Part shown: piece after piece, positions 12,404-24,995 of the stretch
Numbering within the stretch: the stretch's first letter is position 1
Layout: the number at the start of each line of letters is the position of its first letter
Origin: Trochalopteron elliotii
Lineage: Eukaryota > Chordata > Aves > Passeriformes > Leiothrichidae
Assembly (NCBI GenBank): GCA_024734555.1
Contig: JANPWX010000651.1
Coordinates: 286,292 to 350,291 of the forward strand
Reading direction: 5' to 3'
DNA: 64,000 nt
The notes under the pieces: generated by a model
Database searches by the model: none
The model's input: the letters and a program-made list of their open reading frames with translations, nothing else
Told to the model about the DNA's origin: nothing
Translations under genes and position numbers: made by a program

Positions 12404-15400
12404 AAGGAATGAAACAAGATTTAAGCATTAAAAGCCTTGAAGTAGAATTTCCCCACTGTGAGAGTTCTTTTGCAGCAAACTACTCAAGTCTGGTAGGAAG
12501 ATTTTGGTGTAAAAAGATGGAATAACAGTTTGAGTCTGTTTGAATTAGCTGGGAGACTGAGCAGTGCAATGTGTCTCTCTTGACATGGAGTTACTACAAA
12601 CAGTTCTCAGGGCCTTTGTCCCTTTTGTGCCCTGGTACCACCTTGGACTCATCTTCCAGTGGGCATTTCAGTCCTCTCTGTTCACCATTTCATCTAATCC
12701 ATAAAGGAGCATTTGTCATCTCTGGGGTCAGTACCAGAGCACAGCAGCCCACAGTGCAAGGATCAACCCTTTGCCTCCCCAGAGCCACTGTGACTCAAGA
12801 TGGTTGCCAGCCAGATTGTCTCACTGTTCTGCCTGTGCACTTACTCCAAGGTATTTGGCAGGTCACAATGGACTTGAAAGCTCACCTGTCTTCTGCTCTT
12901 GGCATGGTGATGTTGAGTATCTCATGTGACTCACTTCATGTTATTCTCAATGTTGATATGGTCCTCTTCTGGAGAGTTTCTTCATTTTTGTATCTTCTTG
13001 TCTGCTAAGCGCTTATATCATCTTTATTGGTGTCCCAAACCTCTGATGGACACTGTGACCTGAAAGAAGAGGCTGTATAGCTTTCTCTGGAGCTTCAAGG
13101 ATGTGTCTAGCAGAAATGAAACAACAGAAAACCAAGTCTGGATGGAATGCAAAAAGTGCAAACTGCTGGCTTTATCTCATGAAGAAAAGATATGGGAGTA
13201 CCTTTTAGAAATATTGTTATAGCTTGATAGTATAACTTTGTAAAAATGATGATTTAGTTATTCTGGCCTCCAAAATGGACCACCCTGTCCTGCCTCTTTA
13301 CCTAAATAAGAATTGTAAAATCCTTAAGCTGTTGAGAAATACAGTTACAGCTCAGGTCAGAGGCAAACAGAAAGAAATGTGTAGGGTTGTGCTTGTATCT
13401 GACTGTTGAGCATTGCCAGCCAGCCTTATTGTCTGTGATGCCTTAAGTTTTTTTAGTTTTTATATTTTTCAGATCCTGTACTGCAGTAGTGTATACCTCT
13501 GAACTCCATACAGAGTGTTAGTTAGAAAGCTCTCTTCACATTTTGGTCAGACAAAACAATCCTTCTGGGCCTGAGAACCAAGAACATCTTCCTCAGGCCC
13601 TGAAAAGTATAAACAGAAGTGAATCAAGCAAACTGGGGGAATATGGCTTCATTACCTGAAACTGTAATTGGAGAATTAACCCCTGATATACAAATAGATC
13701 AAACTTATATCTGTCTGAAAAACTCTGACCATTGTCCATCTTGGGTGTAGCCTCTGCAAGGCTTCTGCACTCCCCAAGGTGTATCTTTTGAAGGCCTTTC
13801 AATAAATATCTATTTTATTCTCTAACTGTGTCTAGCCTCTGTTCTAGGTAGCCTCTCCAAGGCATTGTCTGGACCTCAGTCCTCTTCCACTCCTTTGATA
13901 ACACTTTCCATCTTACTGGGGATTTTTTTTTTGTGCAAGATTGAGATGTCACATGGACCTTATAGCACCCTTATAGCTCATCACACACATGTAACTACAG
14001 TACTGTCAGTTTTCATTTGCTGTCAGCATCATTTACTTATTGGGTTCCTTTTTTATATTTTCCCAACACTTCACTCTAAGCAGATGGTTGGAGGCTCTTC
14101 TTGGCAAGCTGCAAGTGAAATTGCTGTTGGATGGGATTTGTTTGCCTAATTTTGCCTGTCTGCCCCCCTTCCTTATTGTGGAATGGAAGCCAATGGTTTA
14201 TCTCCTTTTGCTCCATCCAGATACCTGACATATCCATGGGCTGCCTGTTTGCAGGGGCTGCTGTGGCTGCAAAGGGGAGCTGGGGTGACCACCTGAGCTG
14301 GGGACACCCTCACTGCCAAGTCCAGAGCTCCAGCCAGACATGGTTGGTAGTAAGTGATGGGTGGAACAAATAGGCCCAAGCCCTCTGTGAGACTCTATTT
14401 TAATGAGGCAGGTGAAGGCATCAAGAGGCTCGGTGTCTCCAGCCAGGAATCCCCTTTGCTGACTTTGAGGTAGGAGGGAATGGAACTAGAGATTTGAGTA
14501 AAAAGTGAAATTTGAGTTGTTCTTCAGTGGAGGCTGTGATTAGTGATTCAGATGTGTCAGTTGGTCCATTAAATCTTAACCTTGCTTATCAGGTCCTCAG
14601 AGATCTCACTTTCAAAACAGAAGGCCTGGGATGGTGGCTAAGGGTAGAGAGAAAGGAATGATGGAAACATTTGGTGTCCCAAGATGGGGCAGTGTCTTGG
14701 TTGACTGGCAGATTGCCTCTTTCATCTTTGTTGGCCTATTCAAAAGACCAACTAGTTTGTGTAAATCCCTGCTGTGCTGACTTGTAAAGATCTTCATTTA
14801 GGGTAGTCCCTTCTGCCCATGTTTCCTCCAGCATGCTGCGGGCAGCAGTTTAATAGGAATAAAAATTGATTAGTGTGGTCCCTTGTGAATCTTTCAGGGG
14901 TTTGGCAGGAACTGCAAATAATGTGTGTGCAGCTGTTTAGTGAAGGGGTGAGATGGCTGTTGTTCCTCTTAAAAATTGATCAGTGCTATTCCTGGGTATT
15001 GATCTGAGCCTCCTGGACAGAAGAGGAGCCAGCCCTGTCCAAGGGCACATGGATGGCACTTTTTGAGGAGGCTGGGAAAACAGCTCACTGTCTGGGACAA
15101 GAAAGCTTATTCTTGGTCCCATCTTGAATTTTAGCCTTTTTTCTCTAACAACTTTCCCTCAGTCACTGGGTTATGGGAGTCCCCACTGTTTAGCACCTGG
15201 TGGAAACTGTAAATGGTTCTGTGGCTGAACAGATCTAGCACATGTCAGTGTTCTGTATTTGCTTAGGGAAAGCATACAGTGCATCTCCCAGGCATAATTC
15301 CCACTGTAGCAGATGCAGGAAGCTGGCACTGCACCAAGGAGCTTTTCTTTAGCTCATTCCAGTATTGTATTTAGTTGGTTTGTGATAAATGGATTAATTA

Positions 15401-16080
15401 TTTGCTGACTGGGAAAAGCAGTATGTCTACAGGTGGCTCCAGTCCTTATCCTTTTCTGTTGCTCTTCAGTCACAAGTCTGTGCTTTGCTAGTTCCCCCAC
15501 AGCTGTAGCAGAATGTATCTCTGCTATTAAATGAGATGGGCAGGCAAGCTGTGATGAGGTGATGAGAACCTTGCCTAAGGAAGAAATGTGCCCACAGAAC
15601 CAGTCCCTCTTCACTGGTATATGGCATCAAATGCTATCATACAGCTCATCTTTTCAGCAGGAGGTCAGAAGGGATGCCCAGTAAACAGCCACCTTTGTCA
15701 TGTATTTCCCTCCCTTGTCACCTCTGTCCTCTCCTGAAAGCTGAGCTTGGCTTTTCCTTTGTGATGAAAGCTGATTAGGGGAACAAGATACCAGGGAAGG
15801 TTTTCCAGTCCAGGTTGCTTGGTATGTAGCCAGGTGTCCACAGTTTAGTAGGTCTCATATTCTACATTCCCTGTGCTGAGCACGTGGAGGCTGCAGAACC
15901 TCTTCTCTCAAGAAGTGCTGGCCTTTGGGAGCCTTTAGCTGGATACTTATCCCAGGCAGTGCCAGTTGAGTCAGGGACTGACCCTAAAACACTGTGTGCA
16001 ATAACAGTGTGATCTCTCCATCTTATGTTGGAAATCTGTGACCAAGCACTGAGAAGTAGCAGAGTTTGGGCTGGTGGGTT

Positions 16081-16153
16081 GTGTTTGCTGTTGTGGGGTT
16101 TTTTGTTTGTTTTTTTGGTTGTTGTTGGTTTTGTTTGGTTGTGTTTGTTTTTA
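16081..16153. repeat. GT-rich low-complexity tract
   Basis: About 73 bases consist almost only of G and T, in units such as GTTT, GTTG and GGTTTT. It is a degenerate simple repeat with no associated mobile-element sequence that I can see. Confidence 0.75.
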
Positions 16154-19119
16154 GCTTGTAACCCATAGCTTTAATCCACCTTGAAATGAAGAGTGAATAC
16201 ATTTCTGTGGTCTTTATGCCCCAGAGAAGTCTGTGTGTGAAAAGAGAAGGTTACAGAGCTCAGGAGTTAGTTACAGGGGATTAACTGGGAGGAGATAGGA
16301 ACCTTTTCTATTCTTTTGGTAGTATACTGAATCTCTGTAAGGGTAGTAAGTTTGTCTGTGTTAGTATATCTTCAGGGAAATATATCTGAAAATGGATCCA
16401 TCCATGAGGAGAAACAAGCTCTGTCATGCACTGGCTGCTCCTCCATGGTCAGTAGCAGGAGGATCACAATTTTTGCTGTTGTGCTGGCTCGAACAAAGCT
16501 CATGGTGTCTCTCCTCATGGATGCCCCATTAATGGCCTGGATGCTGTGCTGCTGGATGTGCTGCCTGGTAAGTGTTGCTCCCCTAGGAAGTGTGGTTACA
16601 AGTAGACTGGGCTATATTGTTTCTGAGCTCACTGGTGGAGGAGCCCAGCTCTGCATGGGTGGGGCTGGGGGACAGTGCCCAGGGTTTTGGCATGTGAGTG
16701 CCAGTGCCTGCACCCAGCCCTGGGGTTGGCTTGCCCTGCTTGGTGCATGTGTTGATGCCTGGCATCTTTTGAGGGCTTGTCCTTCAGCCCTGTGCCACTG
16801 AATCCCTTCTGAAGGGATTAATGTGGGAAGAAGGGATGCCTTTGGGCTTGTGATTGAGATTTGTTGCTCTGAGCCAACAGCAGAAAAACCTCACTGGAAC
16901 TGGAGGAAGCAAGACTGGGGATAGAATTTGCTAGCTGAGCATTCACTTTGCAGTCAAGATTAGCTGTTGAGGAAAGTGCAAACCAAATGTCCCAGGATAA
17001 ATGACCCAGTAATGGATCCTGCTGAAGGGGCAGTAGCCTTGAAGGGACAGTCAGTTCTGGTGCTTCCCATCCTTAGTATGGGATGGAAGCAGGTTTTCAT
17101 TGCTGTTTGGTACTCCTGCAGAAGACTGCAGCAAACTATCCCTTGCTATTCTCTTGGAGGTTTCATGACTGTTAATTATTAATTTCCATCTTTTCAGGGG
17201 TTTTTTTTTGATGTAAATTTTTTGCTTTTCAAGTTTTGGGTGGAGTTTTTTTGAGCAAATCTCAGTCCCTTGCCACCTTCGCATCCTGTCAAAGATTATT
17301 CAATAACATACAAATATCTGCACAGAACAGGGCTGCTGGCTTTTGGGTGATGACTGTATTAGCTGTGCTGCTGACAGCTCCTTGCATTTTGTGCTGGAGG
17401 ATCACTTAAACAATGAAATAAGCCCCTGGGGAAAGAGGTAGGAAGACTGCTGTTTGATATTTAAGGCTTGATTGCACAAGGAGGGCATGAAAAAATTAAG
17501 CCCCTTGGGAAGGTGCCAGGCACAAGGCCCACACAGAAAAGGATGCTGGAGATGCTGGGTCATGTGCTGGCTGCCTGTGTCACTCTGTTGGGTGCCTTTG
17601 CAGTGACTGTGAGCATAACCCCTGGGTGATGCTGCAGGAATGAAATTGCTGTGAATTGCAGCAGTCTGGTCCTCTGGTTGTGGCTTGCCAGGATTTCCTG
17701 AAAGATTTGCTTTACCAGATCAGGCTTCTGGGGTGTTAAACACACCATGGTAGGTGGTATCTGAAATAGCTACTCTAGTTATGTTAAGATACATATTGTG
17801 TCCATCTGTTGAATCTCTTTATTTGGACCAGTGAGTGATGGTCACTCCATACCAGAAAACATATTTCAGAATTAGTGAGTATTCAGAAGATGGAAAAAGA
17901 ATTGATGACATGCTAAAGCTTTTCTGATGTGAAAGAAAGAAAAGACAGGGAACCTACCCTAAAAAGGAGATAAAGAAGAAAAGATATCAGTAAATGTGTA
18001 CCACAATGGCCAGTCTGGGGAAGAACAACTTGGAGTGTTCAGTTATTCTATTTTTGGTCCCTTCTTTCAGTTCTTGATGCCCATGAGCTGAGATGTGACA
18101 CTACACAGAGCTTCCACCAGCCTGTTCAGTGCAGTGCATCATCCCCTGCTCTTTGGGGGTGAGCTGTTTGCAGTAACAGAGATGCTAAGAAATGGCATTG
18201 CTATTTATGGCAACAGAGCATTTCTGTGCTCAGTGTCATCTTTGTCTTTCCCATTTTAATGATATCTGTAACGAGGAAGGAAGGATAGAGCTTTTTGCTC
18301 CAAATAGGGAAGAAGGCCTGCATTGCCTCCTCCATCAGCAGCATGAAAGGCCTTCATCCTTCAGAGCCTTCTAAATCTTCCATGAAAATCAGTGAAATGG
18401 CTTCAGGTGATGGACATGTGACAGCAGGTCAAGCCTGACCTCTGTGGCTGGGAGGTTCACACAACATTCAATCCATTGAACTGATCCATGCCTGGGCCCA
18501 TGTCTCATACATCCCTTAGATCACCCACAGGCAGAAAACAACTTCTGTGCTCTTTGTTTTCCCTACTTAGGTAGGATTTTTTTTTCCCCTGCATGAAGTT
18601 AAGTGAATCTCCTTCTAGGAGAGAAAAAGAAATCAGGATAAATAAGGAGTGTGCTGCAAACCAAACATTATTGGGAGTACCTTCCTGGGAGTGGCAGCTT
18701 TGTCATTACTGAGCGTTTGGATTGACAAAAGAGCCAGCTACTGAGCCATGCTGTGTGTGGCTGGAAAGTGCATCATGGCTGCTGCCTTTCTGCACACCTG
18801 ATTTTACATAAGTGATAGTGTGGCCAGAGACAGAAATAATGTTTTAATGGTAAATTAATTTCAAAATTTCCAGCTACTAGTTTTACTGTAAATTATAAAA
18901 TAAAAAACTCGTAGAAAAGTAAATATGGAAGCATGACTTCTAACGTAAATATGTGTGTAAATACTAGAATTTAGACATTCATTTTGTTTAAACTGAATTG
19001 AATCTATCCAGCATGCTGAGTCTAATTTCTAACATTGCTTGCTTCCCAGTATTTCTGCTGTGTCCTATTACCAACAAATTTTTCAAAACAGTGGGATGCA
19101 TCTTATAGGTAGTAGGATG

Positions 19120-19180
19120 TGGGGAGCTGGAGAGATTTGTCCAGGTTGCAAAGCTGTAACAGGATCTGATTTTGGATGGC
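19120..19180 (+). repeat. Possible MIR-like SINE fragment
   Basis: The series GATTTGTCC, AGGTTGCAAAGCTG, TAACAGGATCTGATTTTG follows the order of the conserved MIR segment (TTGCCCAAGGTCACACAGCTAG, then a short spacer and GATTTGAA). The match is imperfect and no further part of a MIR is clear on either side, so this is a tentative call from memory of the consensus. Confidence 0.3.
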
Positions 19181-20499
19181 TTAGTAGACCATATGGCCTT
19201 ACTTGCAGGGATGAGAGACCCCCTTTACAGTCAGAAGTTTGTAGCTTCTGGGATTTTTGTGCGAGGAGGTTTTGCTGTTTTTATGATCTGGGGGACAGGT
19301 TTTGGCTGGAGTAGTTTGAGGTGGTGTGGAAACTCATTCTTTTCTAAATTGCTGTTCTCAGGCTATGAGTTTTCTATTTCTTCCCTTCTGCAGAGCTTGG
19401 GCTTGGAAATGTCTCCTCACTGAAATAGAAGGTGATCTTAACTTTATGGCAGGCTCATCATTTCTCAGAGTATGACTGCTATAATAGTCATCAAAGCACT
19501 AAGGAAACTGTGACAGGTCCACTTTACTTTAACTCCTGCTAGTCACTGAACTTTAATCCTAGTTTTACAGCAGTATAAAAAGTGTCATTAAGCTGATCAT
19601 AAATCACTTGGTTTGCAGGGAAAGCTGTTAGGACCATTCTGGTTCCACAGAAGAGTTGCTTGGTTTGTGATGACAAGTTTAAATGCAGCTGTGAAAAAAA
19701 GAACTCAGTGCAGTGCAAGTAAGATATTGGTCCTGGCAAACCTGGAGCCAAAGAGAAGCAATTTAATCCAAGTGGATGTGTTTATGAATCTTTGCTTGGC
19801 TTTGCTGTTTCTGGGTGTCTCTGGGGTGACTTCTGCCAGGAGCAGGGTAAATCACCTGGTGCTGCCTGCATGAAACAGTGTGCTTCAGTGGCACTTGATT
19901 TTTCCATGTACAAAACTGCATTTCTACCCTCCTATCACTCTCCTCTTGGTACAGAATAAGATGTTGCAGATGCATGCCACAGATGTGCAGAGTTCACCAC
20001 ATCTGGAGCCACTGCTGCAGGACTCAGCAATGCTGTGCAACTTGCCTGCAACAGGATTGTCTTGTTACCTGTCACCTATGTGTGACCCCTTTAGTACTGG
20101 AAATTTCAGTGCTAAAAGCTTCCAATTAGACAAATGGTGTGTTCAGAGCCGGGAACTAATTTGAAGTGGATGATATTATGCTCACAAATTCACTGCCTTT
20201 TCTAATTGTCTTAATAAATACCAGTTTTCTCTCTATTCAGCCTTCTGCTGTATGGAGGATGATTTATGACCTCTGGCCTGTGTACCTGGCCCAGAAATGG
20301 CAGCTGCTTGCTCAGTTCTGTTGGGCAAACATGTCTGAAGATCATGAATTAAGTAAATCATATGGATTAAAATAACATGCCAGCTTCAGGATGTGAAGGA
20401 AAAGGAGGGTTTGGGTTTTTTTCCTCACAGCTCAAGTCTATTAGACAGGGCTGCTGGAGAGCTAGACACTTTGCTTTCATCCCAGAAGTTCATCTTTCT

Positions 20500-20763
20500 C
20501 TGTGCCTGAGTTACTCTGCTTCATTTAAAATGGGTCTTCAAATCGGTTTTGCTAAATTGCTGCAAAATCCTGTGTGGATGCTCTTCAGTTGATTTAATCT
20601 TGGTTTATGTTGATTTAGTTTCTTGCCAACTTTTGCTAAATCCATTTGAGACAGAGTTAAATCAACTTATGAGTGTCCTTGCAATTTAATTAAATCGACT
20701 GATGTAGCTAATGTAACTGATTGTAATTAAATGCAAGCAGCTTTTATATAAAGACAAGCCCTG
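20500..20763. mobile_element. Old palindromic DNA transposon relic (hAT-like MITE)
   Basis: The two halves are inverted copies of each other. The left arm (about 20516-20597) contains CTGCTTCATTTAA, then ATCGGTTTTGCTAAATTG, then GGATGCTCTTCAGTTGATTTAA. The reverse complement of the right arm (about 20657-20742) gives CTGCTTGCATTTAA, then GTCGATTTAATTAAATTG, then GGACACTCATAAGTTGATTTAA, in the same order. The right end, AAGACAAGCCCTG (20751-20763), resembles the terminal inverted repeat of non-autonomous hAT-type elements known from turtles and crocodilians, whose bodies are likewise built of GGTTTAA/TTAAACC-like units and a GTGTGGAC block. That family assignment is from memory. The left terminus is unclear and I could not find an 8-bp target duplication, as expected for a very old copy. 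There is no transposase. It does not encode anything. Confidence 0.72.
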
Positions 20764-23500
20764 AGGGGGTTCAGGAAGTCCCATCTCATGTTCCCATTAG
20801 CCCCTACAAGGAGTTTGCTCACAGTTTACCATCTCTGCCTCTGATCCTTGTCCCAGAACAGAACTTTGCTGTGCTGGGCTGTGCCTTGTGTTTACAATGA
20901 ATTCTGTCCCTGGTGGCTCAGCCTCATGGCTCTGCCCCACTGCTGCCATCCCTTCCTTGGGTGGCCACGTGCCCACAGCCTGGTGGAGAATGGCACTGGC
21001 TTTCTTGCTGCCCCAGATAAATGATAACCTGCTCAGGTGGTCGGTCACTGTGAAGTCACTGTTATGAATTGGTCACTGTGAATTCTGTCATTCTGAATAC
21101 TTTTGCCTAGAAATGCATTGCTTTTTCTTGTTCTAGGCCTCAAACTGGAGGCAGTGGTCTGTAATGATGTAATCTTCCAAAAAACATCGAGGTCCCATGC
21201 CCCAAGGGCTGCTTGTTGCTCTCCAGCAAGGAGTCTTGTCATTTAAGGAAGCAAAGATCCTGTGTTAACATGAATTTCTCTGGTTTTGAGTGACAGAAGA
21301 AAGGACTAGATGGGAGAGCAGCCAGAGCAGGCTGTAGCATCCTTTTCCCCCTGACCCTGCTGGCATTGCTTGGACTAACTGCAGTGACAGCGACAAAGAC
21401 AAGGAGTATCCCTCTTCTTCCACCCCCTGCTACTAATGTCCCCAAAAGTCTGGGTAGCAGAGGATGAGCAAGGGCACAATTTATGACCACACAAGCTTTT
21501 AATTGTTTTTTTTTTTCCTGCTCTGTTTCTAGCTCAGTTCACATATTAAGAAAACATTAATAGCCTCTGATGATAGTTTCATGCTCTGTTTACATCCTTC
21601 CCAAGGGGAGCAGTCTCTCAATGAGCTGAGGTACCATGTGCAGATGTGCCACTCAGTGACAAGCCCACAGGGACTTGTGGGGCTGTTCATGCCCTGATAT
21701 TCAAAGCTGATCCCATGAGCCTCTAAAAGGAGGTTGCTCACAGTTTACTATCTCTCCTTCTGGTTCTTATCTTTAAGGGACTTCAGAAGTGATCCTTGGG
21801 CCCCGAGGACCCAGACTGGTCTCTCACACTGCCTCTGCTGCCAGATACATGTGTGTTGGAGATTCTTTTTCAAGGGGCATCAAACCTTCATCGGGTCCAC
21901 CTTGTTAAGGGCTTCTAGGCTCCTTTTTTTCCTCTGTCATCTACCTGTTCTTTCAGCCTGGAGCAACCCTGAATTTTCATTGTGCCCTATTCTCTCTTTG
22001 CAGCTGTGTCAAGCCTGCAAAAGCAGTGGAAGACAGGCACTTGGGCTTAGTGAGCAGAACAAAGTCATTGGCTCAAGAGGCAACAAAAGAGGAAAGTGGC
22101 TAAGGAGAAACCCCATGTGCAGGGAGTTCTGAGGTGCATCCATGGCTAAGGAATAGGAACTCAGATCAGGTGGTGGGGTGGGAGCCAGCAGAACTTCAAG
22201 AGCATCAGTGGGAGGGCATTTGTGGACATAAAGGGAAGTGACTGGTCTAAAAAAACCCCAACCCTCACGAACTTCTTTGTGTGATTATTTGTAGAGGGAT
22301 GTGGTAGACATGCCCAAACCACCTTTTCCAGGATGGAGTTACTGGTGGAAACTGAGGTTCTTAAAACAGCTGATTGTAAAATCTAGCTGTCTGAAGACTG
22401 GTAAGTTCCACATCTCAGAGCAGTGTGTCAGAAGAGACAGGGCAGCCTTTGGCTGATATATTTCAAGAAAGTGTTGGAAAAAGGCCAGGCTGGATGGCTG
22501 AAGCAAAGCTGACATCTTGCAGAATAGCTGAGGAAAGCTGAGCAAGGAGGAGTTGAACCAATGAACCAGCAGACTCGAGGCTACTGAAAGCCTTTGGGAG
22601 TGAGGGAGGGAAGTTACCCTGAAAGACACTGAAGGTAAAAGTGAATATGATACACTCTTTCTCAATCTGTGGAAGTTGAGTGGGGACAAAGAAGTCTTAA
22701 GGGACAGCCCAGATGTTCATCTGGATGTTAGGTAGAGCAGACGAAACAATTTGCACCTAAAAATAGATTTTGCTGCTGGAAATGCTGTAGCAAAGAATGA
22801 GTGAATTCAAACCACTGAATTTTGTTCGTTTGTTAAAAATCCAATTTGGTGTGCTCTACTCACCCTTAATATGCATTTAGATTTTCAATGAGTGAAAAAA
22901 TTTGGAAAGTGATTTTGATTATTTTGATGTTCTTGAAAGAGAAGTACTTGTGGAGAAGTTAATGAAGGAGAGAAAAAAAGGGTATTTATAGTGTTCTCAG
23001 CCCTCCCTCTAGCAACAGGGAGTGTTTTTGTACATGAGGATCACAAGTGTGTTGCCAACCACCATCAGGGCAGAGATGTGTGACATGAGAGGAGTGTGTG
23101 CCACATGCAGTGTGTACCTGTGTGAGGTGTATGTAGCCACCCATATGCAAGTCAAAACTGCACTTAAATAATGAAAACAGCATGAGAATGCTACAAACAT
23201 GGAAAAAGCAGGGGGGCTGCTGGTGTGGGAATGTTATGGAAGAAATTCTGAGCATTTAGGGCAAAACCCCCTACAGCAGGTTCAGCCCAGAGAAAAATAG
23301 GTAGGGACAGAGGGAAGGGGGAATAAGAACCTCCAGTAAGGAGTGCAGAGCCTGCTGAATGTTACTATGAAACATAAGGGTGTTACCTAACTCCCTTAAT
23401 TGAAACTTTTTTCATGTTGTGAAGATGTAACTCCCTGAATTTTTTGTTGCTGTTTTGTTTAGCCAAAATCTCCATGAAAACCAAGAGCATAATTTTGCCA

Positions 23501-23554
23501 CAAAAACAACAACAACAAAAAAACCAAAACAAAAAAAACCCCAAAACAACCCAC
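23501..23554. repeat. A-rich (CAA/CAAAA) low-complexity tract
   Basis: CAACAACAACAAAA is followed by CCAAAAC-type units and an ACCCC-ending stretch. It has the complementary composition of the GT-rich tracts at 12.36 and 16.08 kb. No retroelement body lies next to it. Confidence 0.75.
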
Positions 23555-23893
23555 AAGGGAGTTTCCTTGGAATGTTGGGCCAAGATGTTCTAATGGGTGG
23601 GAGGAAAGAAACTTTAAGCTGAAAACTGTCATCTTGTATGAAAAGGAGGCAGTTTGTGTTTGCTTTTTTTAGTTTAAACAAATCTTCACAGCACCCTCTT
23701 GTCAATGTAAGTGCATCTCTAATTGTCTGGGAAACATAGTTCTATCCTGTGGAGGAAAAGATCAAGGAAATCAGCAACTGCATTTTAAGGAGTGCACTCA
23801 ATAGATATTTCCTATTTTAGCTGTGAAGATATGGAGCAGGAAGGGAGAAAATAATGGAAAGACTGGATTACAGAAAAAAAAAATGATGGGAAA

Positions 23894-23930
23894 AATGAGG
23901 AATAAAGTAACTGGAATGAGGAATAAAGTA
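23894..23930. repeat. Two-copy tandem duplication, 21-bp period
   Basis: The 16-base word AATGAGGAATAAAGTA occurs perfectly at 23894-23909 and again at 23915-23930, separated by ACTGG. This looks like a small recent tandem duplication (replication slippage). Confidence 0.9.
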
Positions 23931-24948
23931 CTCCTGGTGCAGTATTTAATTTATTTTTTATCCTACTGTATTTTCCAGCAGGAGTTCTGTGCCAGAATGG
24001 TTTCGAGGAGAGCAATAGGATGTGAACTTTTCATACTGACTTTAATGTAGTTAGCAACTCTGTATTTCATAAAGAGATAATTAAATGAAAGAAGTGAATA
24101 AAATCACTAACACTGACTTGGCTGTATGTGAATTGCTCATCTGCTGCTGGGTAGTAAACATTCAGTTTGAACCTGAGCTTTTTTGTAAAAATTGGCTCTT
24201 GAGATATTGTTTTCAGATGTTTAATACAATGTATTTTTTTTTCTTTTGGTTGCAAATTAACCTGTTTGGTTTGGGAAGGACAGAGGGACTTGGTAACCTG
24301 ATAGGATCCTGAGAATGGTGAGACCCATCTTCCTGCCATCATGTGTGGATTGCTAACGACAGGAAGGAAGGGTTATGTGGAGTGTTAATAAGTATCTTAC
24401 TCAGGGATCTGCAGAACAACAGGAATTCCCAAACAGGGCAGGAGATGGACCACAAACCACGGACATGCAAAAAGTGCATATCCATGGGGTCATGTAAGAG
24501 GAGTTGGGTGGGTTTTCAAATGTAGTTTCATTTTGTTAAACTTCAGTGTTTTTCAGGATCTCTTTCTCAGCCACGCAGATCCTGCCACAAGTATCCTTGT
24601 GTTTTGCTGCTTGGTAGACTATGAAATGAACTTAGTTACAGTCTCCTCTTAGTTAGAGTTAGCTCTGTCCCTGACCACAGAATCCCTCTGATTCTCACTA
24701 ATATTTGCTATTATTAATTATTTTTAACTTGACCTCTACATTCTCTGTGGAGCAGGAGCAAATATACATTCCCAACAGCACTGTGACATTCTTGGGCAGT
24801 AATTTATTTCCTTTCTTTATGCTCCCAAGATTCATAAGACTGGTTTTAAGGTAAAGCAAAAGCCATGGGAGATTTGTGCAGTCTCTTTAGGGGAAGGTCC
24901 TGCTCCTCTATAGAACAGGCTGCAGGATTCTGATGGATTTGATGGGGA

Positions 24949-24995
24949 CTGAGCACTGTAGAAACTGAGGCACAGGCACTGTGTGACTGCTGGCT
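24949..24995 (+). repeat. Possible MIR-like SINE fragment
   Basis: The 15-base word GAAACTGAGGCACAG (24961-24975) is identical to the best-conserved part of the MIR consensus and is followed by a GTGTGACTGC stretch resembling its TAAGTGACTTGC continuation. The flanks do not clearly extend the match, so this may be a chance similarity. Confidence 0.27.

Larger units (their letters stand above)
8518..20499. other. Non-coding DNA, no gene recognised
   Basis: No gene is recognised. The block holds the T-rich and GT-rich low-complexity tracts and a possible MIR-like fragment listed separately. An open frame of 149 codons on + at 16352-16801 is Cys-, Trp- and Met-rich without any domain I know, and is probably chance. 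A GTAAGT donor-like site within it (after 16568) has no strong acceptor upstream. An AT-rich block at about 18830-19010 contains several TAAT-type motifs but no other recognisable structure. Confidence 0.65.

Noticed and set aside
16352..16801. 149-codon open frame on + with a donor-like GTAAGT inside
   Set aside because: No convincing acceptor upstream, low-complexity Cys/Trp/Met-rich peptide, no family recognised.
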